Assembly: GCA_029948255.1 (NCBI GenBank)
Contig: JALIZF010001829.1
Location: 248,001 to 312,000, forward strand
Source of the DNA: Telmatactis stephensoni
Lineage: Eukaryota > Cnidaria > Anthozoa > Actiniaria > Isophelliidae
Length of the DNA: 64,000 nucleotides
Direction of reading: 5' to 3'
The notes beneath the pieces are model-generated. The model was not told where the DNA came from. It saw only the letters and a program-made list of their open reading frames with translations, and did not search any database. Positions 1 to 13,200 of the stretch are shown here, piece after piece. Position 1 is the first letter of the stretch. Every line of letters begins with the position of its first letter. A program made the translations under genes and the position numbers.

Positions 1-420
1 AGCAAAAATGCCGCCAAATACATTTAGTACTTTTGACAATCTAGATAAATGACATTTGTCACCATTGAGATAAACATTCAGTTACTAGCAATGAGTATCT
101 TTTGGAAATCCAGATACCTTAATGTGATATATATAATGATTAAATTCTGTTTCAAACACAATAACAAAAAGAAAATATCGTAGAGTTTTTCACGATCAAA
201 ATATTCATTCGTAAAAGCTAGTAGTAAATGTAATATAGCGTTACTTACGATCTATCGTGTCACCTGACAAACTCACAAGCATTTCAACCCGGGACTAAAG
301 CAAAACTGAGATAAGAAAAATCAGCTGTAACTTAGAAGAACCAGTCAATTTGGTTTTCTTGCATGTTTTGAGTTGTTTGAAAAAATGCCCCTGCGGTACC
401 GCGCCGATCTTGCAATGATG

Positions 421-486
421 ATGAAGACACGAGTTCAGTTAAGTTTACTTGTGTTGGCTGTTTTTCCTCTTGTTCATTTCTTCCTA
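421..486 (+). CDS. candidate signal-peptide exon of ADAMTS-A
   Basis: An ATG followed by MKTRVQLSLLVLAVFPLV, a typical basic-then-hydrophobic signal sequence, ends at a GTAAAG donor in phase 0. The ADAMTS-B signal exon also starts MKT and ends in phase 0, which supports homology. Two further in-frame ATGs lie just upstream (415-420). Against it: the next recognised exon (1218) needs a phase-1 upstream exon, and no propeptide-like exon is visible between 487 and 1217. Either an exon was missed or this is a chance ORF. Confidence 0.35.
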
Positions 487-1217
487 GTAAAGAAAATCAG
501 AGTTAACTAGTGAACATTTACATACAGCTGAACGTAAAGACGAAAAAAGACGTTTACAAGATTTTTTGAGTTTCATTCATGTACTCGGCAAACGCACGAT
601 CTGTGATAAAAGTCGAGCAAGACTCCACCAAATGGATTTGTACAGTACTTATATTTTACCTTTTCTACAGGCCATCGATCTGAAAACAAAATAATTGTTT
701 TCGTTTTTACTGATTGTAAAAGTCAAATGGTCTAGGCTTTGGTTGTACATATTGCCAACTGCGGACTTTGTGCCCTTGGTGGTGCCTTGCAAAGCAAAGT
801 TGTTGTGAAAAGTGATTAAAAATTAAAAATAACTTTAGATTTTCATGTTTTAAATGCAATAACAATAGCATGCATGAACTCCTCCATTATCTAGAAATTG
901 TACTATTTAAAAGAAAACGGGTAAAAAAGGCCATTTTTGCTTGTCCTTACCATGTTTACGTTTCTTCTTTTAGTTCGTAGTAAAACTGTCAAAGAAACGT
1001 CTGGACCGTTTTCTGTTCTGTTCCTGTACTGTCTTGCATATCAGTAAGGCATCATTTACCAAAAGCGATGACATTTTCACACGATAAATAACAATAAAAA
1101 CTTCACAAACTTTACGCGCCTTTGCACCTCCATTGAAGAAAAATTTTGATTTGGACCCGGAAATGGCGTACGGGGGAATGTGACGTCACAGTTACAAGCC
1201 CTATTGTTCTTTTGTAG
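487..1217 (+). other. presumed 5' intron of ADAMTS-A; no prodomain exon seen
   Basis: All three frames were read for an exon like the ADAMTS-B prodomain exons (23172-23455 and 25035-25188) and none was found. The stretch is AT-rich with frequent stops. Just upstream of the first firm exon there is a TGACGTCA at 1181-1188. A strong pyrimidine tract and TAG precede position 1218. Confidence 0.4.
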
Positions 1218-4200
1218 TTTTACTTGATAAAAATGAAGAAACCTCGTTACAAAATCAACACAGAGCACGCAGAGAAGTAACGCCTAAAAAGTACATCGAG
1301 GCCATGATTACAATGGACAAGCTGTCATGTGATTACTATGGCAACACTTCCATGGACTTTATACTCGAAGTAGCAAATATGGTGAGTCTACATAAATGCA
1401 ATTATAAATCATTAAACGTTAGAAAAGCCCCTGGAAGAATTAGAGTCCCGTTTTACCGCGTTTTGCATTTTGTTTGAACTTCAGGTAAATAGACTGTATA
1501 ACGACAAGTCCCTTGGATTAGATGTGACTTGGACACTAACAAAAGTCTTTTTGGTGCAAGCTTATGATGTAAGTGAATAAAAAGTGCATTTCAAAGCATT
1601 GTTTGGATACCTTTGTCACTCCTCGTACATTCTATAAGAACGATTACATTACTGGCATATTTGTGAGCCTTACGACGGAGAGGTGAAGTTCAAAACTGTT
1701 TAGCCTGGTTTTCACTAATAACATAGCATAAGCAGAGCAACATACGGAGCGGAGAGGAACGGTTTAGGGAGGAGTGAGAAATAGCCCCAAAACGTAAGGA
1801 GGAGGGAGAAAAGAGGCAGAAAAATCGGTTTGGGAGGAGCCGGGGGGAAAACAATTCCTCCTCGCTCCATACGCAGACTCAGTACTGCATTTATCACCGA
1901 GGTGTGAGAAAAGACAAGCACCGCTAATGAGCAGTACGCTACTGAGTCTGCGTATGTTGCTTATGCTTATGCTTATGTCACTAGTGAAAAGACAAGCACT
2001 GCTAATGAGCAGTACATTACTGAGTCTGCGTATGTTGCTTATGCTTATGCTTATGTCACTAATGAAAACTAGCCCTTACAAATCTTTATTCACTCGGTCA
2101 TTACTGTGCTAATGTCTGGAGTTCAATTTTCATCAGCTCATATGAGCCAGAGTTTTATTGATTAAAGGCAAGAGATCATATATAATCAGTTAAGAGAGCG
2201 AAAGTCGCAGAGAGATGTTGGCGCGACGTACCTAAGGTTATTCGCACAGACGAATCGTTTCTTCTTCCTCAACTTCCTGTTACTAAAATAACCTTAAGCG
2301 CCAAGTACATCGTGCAGACATCGAAACTTAGTTTCAAAGCTCTCTAGTATTATGGTCTCTTTAGTTAACGTTAAACTTTTGGTTGATTCAAAAAACGCTT
2401 AGCCATGTCCTTTGAGAGGAGAGGAGTGCATGGGGGTAGGTGCAGGGGACTCGTCACACAGAGTATGGATTTATCTGTCTTCTTTATTCCTGTATCTAGG
2501 AAGGTCTAGATATTAACAAGCATAAACTCGATTCAGCGGTTCGATACCTTGTAAGATTCTCTAAATGGGCGTACCCCAAAAATACACCAGCTGGCGAGGT
2601 CGAGCACTGGGACAATGGCGTTCTACTAACAAGGTATGGTTTACTAATTCAGTGGACTCCTAGATCCTGCAATAATAACGGGATGCCCGTATTAATGCAG
2701 CCTGCGTAGCAGCTGGCGCTAAGGGGGAGGGCGAAGAATAAAAGATGTATGGGGAAGTAGACACCACGGGAAAACGACTGCGCATGCGCGAGTTTACGCG
2801 AGCTTTCTCAAGGCCGCGTCTTGATCACAGGAATCCCAAGCAATATTTTCAGAATTGTTATTTTTTAGATTTTTTCCCATATCATATCTTTGAGCTTAAT
2901 TTTGAACGGACAAAAACACTAGAAAAGTACAGAGAATAGAAAATCAGTCAATAGAATATATTACAAAGCCCTTAACGTCATTTTTTGGGACTGTGTTTAG
3001 CTTCTGTGACGTCAGTTTCACCGGCAAAGTTTTATTCGTTTGCCTGACGAATGTTTTCATTGAGGCCAACATTGAGGAGGACTGGGGAGGTATGCATGCG
3101 TGGTACAGTTTACCGCGGTCTTGGGTCTCCCCAGACCTCCCCCTTGCATTGCCAGCTACGCAGAAGACATTAAGGGGGTATTCTCAACAAAAGATTAAGG
3201 ACGATCTTTGAGCTGCTGGGCCAAATTGGGATGGTCCAATCTCGTTCCCAGAACCCTATTCCTTCTTACGCATGCGCGACGAAAAAACAGGGCTCTGGAA
3301 AAATCCAACATTTCCTGTTTCGTGATTGGTCCTTACAGAAATCTGTCGATTCCTAACGAAAACACTCTCTACTAGAAAAGACCTAGAGCATGTAGCCATC
3401 AAAATATTGACTAATGGAATATTAATCTGCAAAAACTGTTTCTTGAAGCATGCAAACGCAGGATTCTTCTCGTGAACTGCTTTTATTTTAGGGTTTAGTG
3501 GACTGAAATAACTGACCCAAAACGAATCTCGATCGTTGAATTCGAATCAAAATTAGCTAAAATTACTTCGAATCCTCCGAGGCCATGGGTAAATTCTTTC
3601 AGTAGTTAACCGATAAAAATAAAAACTTGAGTTTTTATTCCAATCCTGTGACCTACACAGTCTTTGAAGAAAAGTTCCCACAGAGGTTCTATCTTTAACT
3701 TCATTTTGCTTTGCATAGCCACCAATCAGGTTGAAGATTTATTTTGATCAAAACATTCATACTGCGCATGTGGTGAAATAGCCTGATTCTGGCTTCCGGT
3801 GTTGGATTTTTGCAGAGTCCTATTTTTTCGTCGCGCCTGTGTAAGAGGGAATAGGGTTCTGGGGACGAGATTGGGGATGGTCATAATATAGAGGGATGGC
3901 TGCGACATTATTTTAACTCGTCATTTGGGACATTATAATTTCTCAGTTCCCTTGACGATTACTTTACCTCTCGTCTATGCACCGGCCTATCATAGTGTTT
4001 TTGTTTTATATAATTTTCATCGAAACATTTCGACCAATCAGAGCGCGCATAAGATTCTATTACGTCATCTATGCGTGTGTACTGTAATCACACACGATTG
4101 ACAGCAAATCAGAGCGCGCGTAATATACTAATCATGCACTACATAATCGTACTTTATTTTATTCCTCACGCAGGAGAATTTGTGGATTAAATTCTTGCAC

Positions 4201-7200
4201 TCTTGGTGGTAAGTGTTGGGTTTTCTATTGCGAAGGGGTGGTCTAAATATATAAATGAATAATGAATAAATATATATATAACTAAATAATAAATAAAAAA
4301 ATAGATAAATAAATAAATAATAAATAGATAATCTTTTAATATTGTCAATCTAACACATAATCGGCAGTACTTTAATAATTCGAAACGTTTGCTTATTACT
4401 GCATGCACGTGATGGCATAGTAGCCATCTTGCATGAACAATTAAACAATTTAGATGTTAAATGAATGTCGCTCGTTCATGTAGCATGCCTATCGTTCATG
4501 TAGCATGCCTTCTTTATCTTTGGATTCTTGAGGGAATTGATCAAATACACGGAAGAACAATCTCACGCAGAGAAGCATGAGCACTGTATATATCCACTGA
4601 ATTATTTTTCAAATACAGCATATCACAGCTATAAGTCTGTATGCTTTATTTTGTCCTATCCTTTTTAGGTGTTGCATATTCTGGAGTTCCATGCAGCTCT
4701 ACACAGGGTTATACTATTAACAACGCCGTTGGACTGGATGCTGCTTTTTACGTCACTCATGAAATGGGACACAAGTGAGGGAATTTTATCAAATTTCACA
4801 TTATAAATTGAAGGAATAGAAAACGAGCGCGCGTGCTGTGTGCAGATTGAGAGCACATGGGAATTGTTTAGAACACTAGAGATCATTTTCAGAGCTAATG
4901 AATTATCTCAGGTCAGGAATCATCTCATCTTTATTGGCGTGTTTGCGTTACTTGTCGTTGTTGGCTTGTTTGCGTCACTGTGGGCTTTCTTGTTTACTCT
5001 TCTTGTTTGTAGTGTCATCGGAAAACTCTGCTCAACAAAGCAAACATAAGCATTTCATAGGACAGAGGCCTACTCCGGGCCCTAAAATCGCCTAATATCG
5101 CTTAATATCGCCTAATATCGCCCAAGATCGCTCAATATCGCCCAAGATCGCCTAAGAGTGCCAACTCAAAATGGCTAAAATTTCCCAATATCGCCTAATA
5201 TCGCCCAAGATTGCCCAAAAAACGGCGATTTTAGGGCCCAGGGTAGGCCTAACAGAGAAACTGCAACCAATTTGTTTATTTCTCTTGTCGTTTTAGTTTT
5301 GGGCTTAGCCATGATTCTGGGGCTTGTCAGAAAGGATACATAATGAACTCAGGACAATCTAGTGGTCCAAATGCATTTAAGTGGTCACCTTGCAGCAGTG
5401 CTACCTTGAAATCAAATTTTGAGTGAGTTTTTTAACGTGTAGATCTTGGCATAGAACATGTTGAAGACACCGCCGCAAAACATATGCGCATGCATAAGAT
5501 TTTTCGCGCTTACGCATGTCTGCGTCTTGATCACAGGAATCCCAGATTTTTTCTTTAGATTATCTCATATCATATCTTTGTTCTTAATTTTGAGCACGGC
5601 AGAAAACAGGAAAGCACTGAGAGAGAAAGACTGGCAAATACAAAGTCCTTAAACTCATTTTGGGGGAGTTAGTTTTGTTTCTGTAACGTAAGTGAGCGTA
5701 AGTTGCGCCGGCAAAGGTTTGTTTGTTTCACTGCCCAATGTTTTTATTAGAGAGGTGTTTCACAAGACGCGCATGCCTGGTACATTTGCCGCGGTGTCAA
5801 ACCATAAGTTCCATGACAGAGAAATGTCATTACCTGGAGAGGTACCCTGTGTACCAAAAGCTTGAGTAGGACTGGTGAGGAGTGAAACCACGCCTTCTTT
5901 CTCCCCAGTCCTACTTGAGCCAACGTAACCAAGGTACTGGGAAAGTAGTTATCTATTGTTTAGTGATCTTTACCAATGAAAAGTATTTAGTCACTCATCA
6001 GAAATGTGTACAATTTCCATTACAATGGAACCCCCTCAAGTGACAACCTGTATCAGTAGAAAACCCCTCAAAAGATGGCTCAGCAAATTGCTGTTGACTT
6101 TGATGATCAATTTTATCACAGTAAATGTCGACTTTGATTCAACGTGCAATTGGTTGCTTATAAGCAGATGAGTGTGCAAATACACCTCTCTTTTGGACGC
6201 TGCCCATGACGCACTGTTCAAACAAGCATAGTAGTATACTTCTCACCTATTCACTTTAACCAGGCGAGTCAGTTGCTATAACAACAAGCCTCCGTCAAAC
6301 ATCACCCTTCCCGTGATTCCACCTGGTCACAAGTACGATGGAGATAAGCAGTGCAAATTCCTGTATGGTGACGACTACAGGCTATGTCCAGTTACCACGG
6401 TAATATACAAACATCGTTTAGTATACACGTCAAATTTACCTCGCGAAATTCAGCTAGAACTAGTAAATACACAGTCGTGAAACTGAACGACTAGAGTTTG
6501 CTGTTGCCGCCTCTACAGGCTCACTACCCTTAGTGTCAAAGTATCGACGATCATTTTCTCCTCACTCCTCGCCTACAAAATAAAATTGCCCTTGGGGGGA
6601 GGCACGATAAATTCTATGTATCAACCACCGTAAACTTGCTTTTAATAGACCAGATCTGGCTGGCACAATAAACGGTAGAGAAATTCTTGAACTAACATAC
6701 GCGCCAGACCTATAGGTTACCTGTATCGGAGTGCTTTTCTCGCTAACATGTTTTTGTTGCTAAGTGCTCTAATGTTTACCGCTCCTAAATCTTTTCTTTT
6801 TTGTCAAATTTCTTTTGACCTCTTAATGATATTGGATATTTATCTGATGCATGTCTACCCTATTGTTATCTTGCAGGGAAATTGTCGTCTACTTTTCTGT
6901 TATAAGCATTCTGGTTGTACTAGCGGTGGTGGAACTCCACCAATTGACGGTACACCATGTGGACATAGAAAGGTTTGCTGTGTTACTTGAAAATATTTTT
7001 GCATGGCACTTCCGTATGCTGCTTTTGTGTAGCATATCCTGTGCTCATTTAGCAGTCATAAGAATTGGGTGATTTGGAACCGAGGAGGGTGTGTGTGTGT
7101 TTGTGTGTATGTGCTGGGTGCAGGGGGGGCACTCCTATATATAGAAGGGTGGGGATGCTTGTCGGAAATTTTGTTAATGATCGCTGAAAGTACCTGTGTC

Positions 7201-10200
7201 TTATATCTAAGTAGTGGGCGTGACAACACAATTTTTATCCCTAAAAGGTACCAACTCAAAATCAAACGATTGAATGCCCCCCACCCCCACCCCCCTCCGC
7301 ATTTAGAGCTTCCTCTTCCTATTTCCACATCCACAAAACTACTTTCGTTATATTTTCCTTTTCTTTTTGATACAGTGGTGCATCGGTGGCAGTTGTGTCG
7401 AGATTGGAGATAGCATTCCGGCTGCTATTGATGGGGGGTGGGGTGGGTGGGGACCTTATGGGTCATGCTCGAGGACGTGTGGAGGTGGCATTCAGCATCG
7501 AACTCGTGAATGCAACAACCCAAGGTAGATCAATAAATATTTATCACATTATGATTAATAAGTATTAATCATCAAGTATAATTAATATTAATAATAATAA
7601 TATTGATTAATAAGTATTAATCATTGCTAAATAACGATTAGTCCACAGAATCACGGAAAACCGTGCCCAGGTTTGTCGATTGGAGAATGGAGGATCTGCA
7701 ATGAAAACGTTGTAAGCATCAAGTCTTGTTTATGGGATATAATATGATTAATGATTAATTAATGATTGAGCATCCAATCTGTATGTGAAATTTAACAAAC
7801 TTTATTCTTTTTTCAGGATTGTCCACCTGGAACTCCTCATTATCGTAAAATCCAATGTTTAGCAATAAGCAAGGACTTCACAAGCTTTTGGGGTACTTGC
7901 TTTATATATAAATATATATATTGACTAGATATTTTACCGTACATATGTACTCTAATAGATGCACAGATGACGTCAAAATGGGGCGACCCCAAAAATGTAC
8001 GCCACGAGATGAGGTCGAGTCGTGGGGAAGAGTAAATTACAGACGCACACAAAAAAATGGATGTTTGTTTTATATATTTATCACGTGATTTCATTCGATC
8101 AGAGCGCTCGTGACATTCTGTGACGTCATCCATGCATCTATAAATTAATAACACACACAACTGGACCAATCACAGCGCAGAATATCAGTTCTGATGTAAA
8201 AGAATAACAGTCTTGCTTTAAATCTTTAGGAAGCAAAACGTGCAGACTGTGGTGCAGAAAAGGCAACAGAGTCTCATCGGAAGGTAACGTTGCCGATGGC
8301 ACACGATTCGATGACGAACCTAACAAACTCGATATATGCATTCGAGGGACACGAGAGGTAACCTTAACAAATAGATTCCATTTTCCGTGCGTCTGTACTC
8401 TGACAGAAGCACAGATAATGTCAAAATGTCATGAAAAGTACTGTTGTTGATTGCTGACTGTTGACTGTTGTTCTCACCACATTTTGACGTCTTCTGAGCT
8501 GTGCATCTATTAGAATACAGGTCCACGAAGAAATGGAATCTATTTGCTTTATACTTGATATTTATTGCAACATTTCAACCAATCAGTGCGCGCGTAAGAT
8601 TCAATGAGTCATCTATGCGTGTGTACTGTAATCACACACGGTTCTCGACCAATCAGAGCGCGCGTCATATACCAATTATCATGTGGTTAACAAATAGATT
8701 CCATTTTTCCATGCAACTGTACAGAATGTCTTCTCTTCATCTATTACGGTTATGATGCACCACGATAATGGGTTTATTTGCGTTATATTATTTAAGTATT
8801 TCGACCAATCAGAACTTATGTAAGATTCTGTGACGTCATCTGTTCACGTAAAATGTAATAGCACATGGTTCTCGACCAATCAGATCTCGCATAATAGACC
8901 AGTATGATATAAAACGAGATGATGATGGTGATGATGATACATGATGATATGGAATGCGTGTCTTACGCGTCCTTATTAATTTGTCTCTAAATTTCACATC
9001 TTTCACTTAATAAGAATTAATTTTGCGTAGAGTAAAGTTCTATGTATATAAATCAACTCAATAAGAAGTAAAGATCGGTTTACTGGTAAAATTGGAGTTG
9101 GACAAACAAACAGTTCTGCTCATCGTGTCACGTTTTGCGCATTTTATCACATTATTATGGAATTTGTGCAGTTCAAGTGGTAAAAATTATTATTATTGAA
9201 CTAGGATGTTGGCTGTGATGGTGTTCTTCATTCTAAAACTATCGCTGACAGATGTTCAAAGTGTCTTGGTAATGGCAGCACTTGTGCCCCTGTTCAGGGC
9301 TCATATACAAATGATTGGCAAAAATATGGTTGGTATTGTGAACTTGAAATATCATCAAATAAAATAACTCATATATATGCACGCTGCAATATTAGCCACA
9401 CTTTTTTAGACCTTTTAGTAAGACCCAAAAGAGACCTATAGAAAAATTACCTTATACAAAATCTGCAGATTCTTTGCTTGAAAGACCGCAATAGATTCAA
9501 GGCGAGGCTGGAGTAAATGAATAGATTTAAAAACCTTAGCCTCAAATTAATGTGAACGTACTGTTACTTGGTCGAAAGTCATACAAATTCAAAAAGGTTT
9601 ATTATTTATAAAATATTGTTTGAACCCTTGTTATGAGGATACCTTCATTTTTAAAGAGACAATTTCTCTGATCCTAAGATGTGTCTCTATACTCTTGTTT
9701 TCTAAGGTCCCAGTAATGCAGATCCTATCGTGGTCATACCTGCTGGATCGACACATTTCTACATCAAAGAGAACTCTAAAACCTATAATGTTTTGAGTGA
9801 GTTAATTAATGATCGCCTCTCTTTTCATTACGTGATGTCGATTAATTACAGCGTTTTGATCTGAAGCGGTATCGATCGAGGTTTAATCAAATCCTACTAC
9901 TGTTGCCTGCTTCTTTTTGTTTCTTCTTGCATCATTGTTCGCCTTCCGTTTCACTCCATTCAGTGTTACGTCCTGCAATCCCGCGCAACAAAAAGTGACA
10001 TACCCTGGTAGACAACAACATTAGTTGGATGTGGGAGTGATACCTGATTTCCATGTTTTACGTACTACATCGTACGTTTTTTTTTTTTTTACCAAAACTC
10101 CTCTTGACCTTCAGCACGTCATTGGTCTCAATGCTTATCTTTAAAATTGTAAATTAAATTATTGTGTCTTTCATTTGTGATCCAGACATTAAACTTTACC

Positions 10201-13200
10201 CGGCAAATTCCAACCCGATGATATTCCCTTCGCGTCCTACCACTTCCACGAGAACTGTTGCTGGAACTGTTATCAAGTACACCATCAGCAACAGCGATCT
10301 GGACTATGCTGAATCGATGGAGTTTGAAGGTCCTACAACACAAGCACTGGTTGCAATGGTAAGACGTCAATAATAACAGTAACACCCGTGAAAAGGGTGC
10401 AATCCTGATCATACTATACTACTCAACATCATGGTCATGTCCGCGCGCATGCGCGAGATTTCGCGGGCTTTTACGCAGCCAAGTCTTCGACACAGGAAGC
10501 CCATGAATTTTAATTTGATTTAAATTTCTAGTTTGTTTACGTTGGATTTCAAAAGAACACGGGATATAAATACAGATTTTTTAAACCTGGAAAAGCTAAC
10601 GACACAACATTTGTTTGGAAAACTGAATTGTTGGGTTCTTGTAGCGTTACATGCGCAGGAGGTATGTATACTAGAATCCTTGAATTAAATTTAACAAATT
10701 TACAATTAACTGGTCTGTGGCAAATGTTTGGGGGACTGAGAACGAGCGCTCTGATTGGTCAATTCCGGTCACTTCAGAATTGTGATGTTGTTTTGTTTTT
10801 GTTGGGAAGGGAATGAAGAAATTTTTGCAAAAAAAAGACGTGTAAATTCTACAGTATTTGTATTTTCCGTGGTTTGGAGACATTGCTTACGAAGGCTGAA
10901 GCGTTTTTCTGTGATTATTGTGGATTTAGAGGATCGTGAACTTTGTAAGCCGTTGCTCGAAATGACGAAGAAACGAGATCAAAGACGACCGCCGACGATA
11001 TTTTATGGCGATTCTACTGGTAAACCTGTATTCCTGAGGATATAATATATAGCCTAAGCAACACAACAATTGTTGAGCGACATACTTTACATGGCCATAT
11101 CGAGATTCAGGGTACATGGCCGGAGAACGGCGTACGTTTTGAAAAACTTTGGTTGGTGAATGAAGCACATGTAAAATCAAAACTTCAAACTTTGTTGATT
11201 CATATTTACAGAGGAAAAAAATCGCGACGGATAATAAGAAACTTTCCACATTACTATAGCAAGAATCATATGAACTTATTATTATTATTTTTCCCAAAAC
11301 TGAAGTCATATTCGTGCACTGAACCAAAAATGAGACAATTTACTCACCTGTAGTTTGCCGTAAATCAAACATAAGTTTGATAAAGTTTCAAAGACAATTA
11401 TCCGAAAAAGTGCAAAAATCTTGTGTGATTTTTATGAGAACTAGAATATATCCTGCCTAAGCCACGTAGGACTGGCTGGTAGTACTTACTGGGACTGAAT
11501 GGAAGCGTTCTCACATTCAGGTAAGCTGAAAAATTTCGTGAAAGTTTTGATAGTTGGAGTTTGTTAGTTCGTACGCGCCATGTCGCGTTAGTCGGCTTAC
11601 AAAGTTCACGATCCTCTAAATCCACAAAAATCACAGTAAAACGCCTCAGCCTTCTTAAGCAACGTCTCCAAGCCATGGAATATACACTCGCTGTAGAACA
11701 GAATACCAGATTTAAAATTTACACGTCCTTTTTTTGCACAAATTTCTTCATTCGCCTCCCAAAACGAACTAAACAACAACACATTCTGAAGTGACCGGAA
11801 GTGACCAATCAAAGCACTCGTTCTCAGTTCCCCAAACATTTGCTACAGACAAGAATTAAGGTGACTAGCTACCATAGAAATTTTAGTTCCGACCAATCAG
11901 AAAGCGAGAAATTCATTAAGGTTGCTACAAAGGTGTTGCTACCACATGTCGTCCTTTAAATCCTTCCTCTCGCTCTCTAAATATCAGTCCGTATAACCCA
12001 ACAAAACACACTAACATGGAAAAACAAAACGTTAAAAAAGTGTTGACTGTAACGATATAGAAATTTATGCTTTGCAATTGAAATTGAGTAACAGAGATAT
12101 ATATGGCTTGCTGGCATGGCGTTACATTTCGTTGATAGTTATAGCTTGGAAGAATCGCCCCCAAACGGTTTGGGACCCCGGGTATGATACGCTTGGTGTG
12201 CCAGCACATTTTCGTCGATATGCTACATCATGTTTCAAATTATTCAGTTTTTCTTCATATCTTTTTTTAAGGTCTAAGACCTCAAAAAGTCACGTGTCAC
12301 AGAGACGACGACCAATCAGAAATATCCATCGTGCATTGTAATAACGAAACCAAACCAGATGACGTGGTTCCTTGTAATCAACAGCCTTGCCCTGCAAGGT
12401 ATGTATGTGTGCTGATAAATCGTTTCAGTGGTTTTGATAATTTTGAAAGATTGGTTAGCTAAATTAGTTTCCGTCACTAGCTGAAGGTCACTTCAGTTGA
12501 TGAATATATTGTAACAACAACAACATATTGCCTGCGCTTAATGACATCAACATTCAGCAAATTATTCTTTGATTATTTATTTGTTTTCATTTAATTTTTC
12601 AGATGGGAGCCTGAACCTTGGGGTCGTTGTAGCAGCAAATGTGGCGGTGGAACCAGAGCTCGTGTTGTTCCCTGTATTCATCAAGTAACAGCTAAAACAT
12701 ATAAGGTCGTTGACAATAGTCTCTGTAACAGCACATTAAAACCTAAAGAAGAAGAGGGTTGCAACTTTGTGGATTGTGCACCTGTATGGGTTGTTGGAGA
12801 ATGGTCAGCGGTATGTACAGCATGGATCTCAAAGGAAGCGGAGAGGGAGTAAGGAAGAAAATGAAGGGAAGAGCCCCTTCATTATTCCCCTCCCCCCCTC
12901 CCCTCCCCCCCTCCCCTCTTCTCCACTGCACTTTCGCTTGAGTGCCAGGCTGCGCGATGCAGTCTACCATTTTCTCTTTTCTCTGTATTTTCCTTTTCTC
13001 TCATTATTTTGTTGTAATTTCCGTTTCAATTCTACTTTTGGCTTCCCTATAAACACCTCGACACTTGATATAACTTTTTCTTTGACTTTTTTGGCATCGT
13101 TGCGCCCAAATAAAAGAGGTACGTGCAACATGTGTCCATCAATGTTACGAGGAAATCGAGTTCTCTGCTATTGTTGCGTACAACTGTTGTAGTAGTGGAC

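Noticed and set aside
7049..7413. Overlapping ORFs on both strands around 7.1-7.4 kb
   Set aside because: They cover a GTGTGT/CCCCCAC low-complexity intron between two ADAMTS-A exons.
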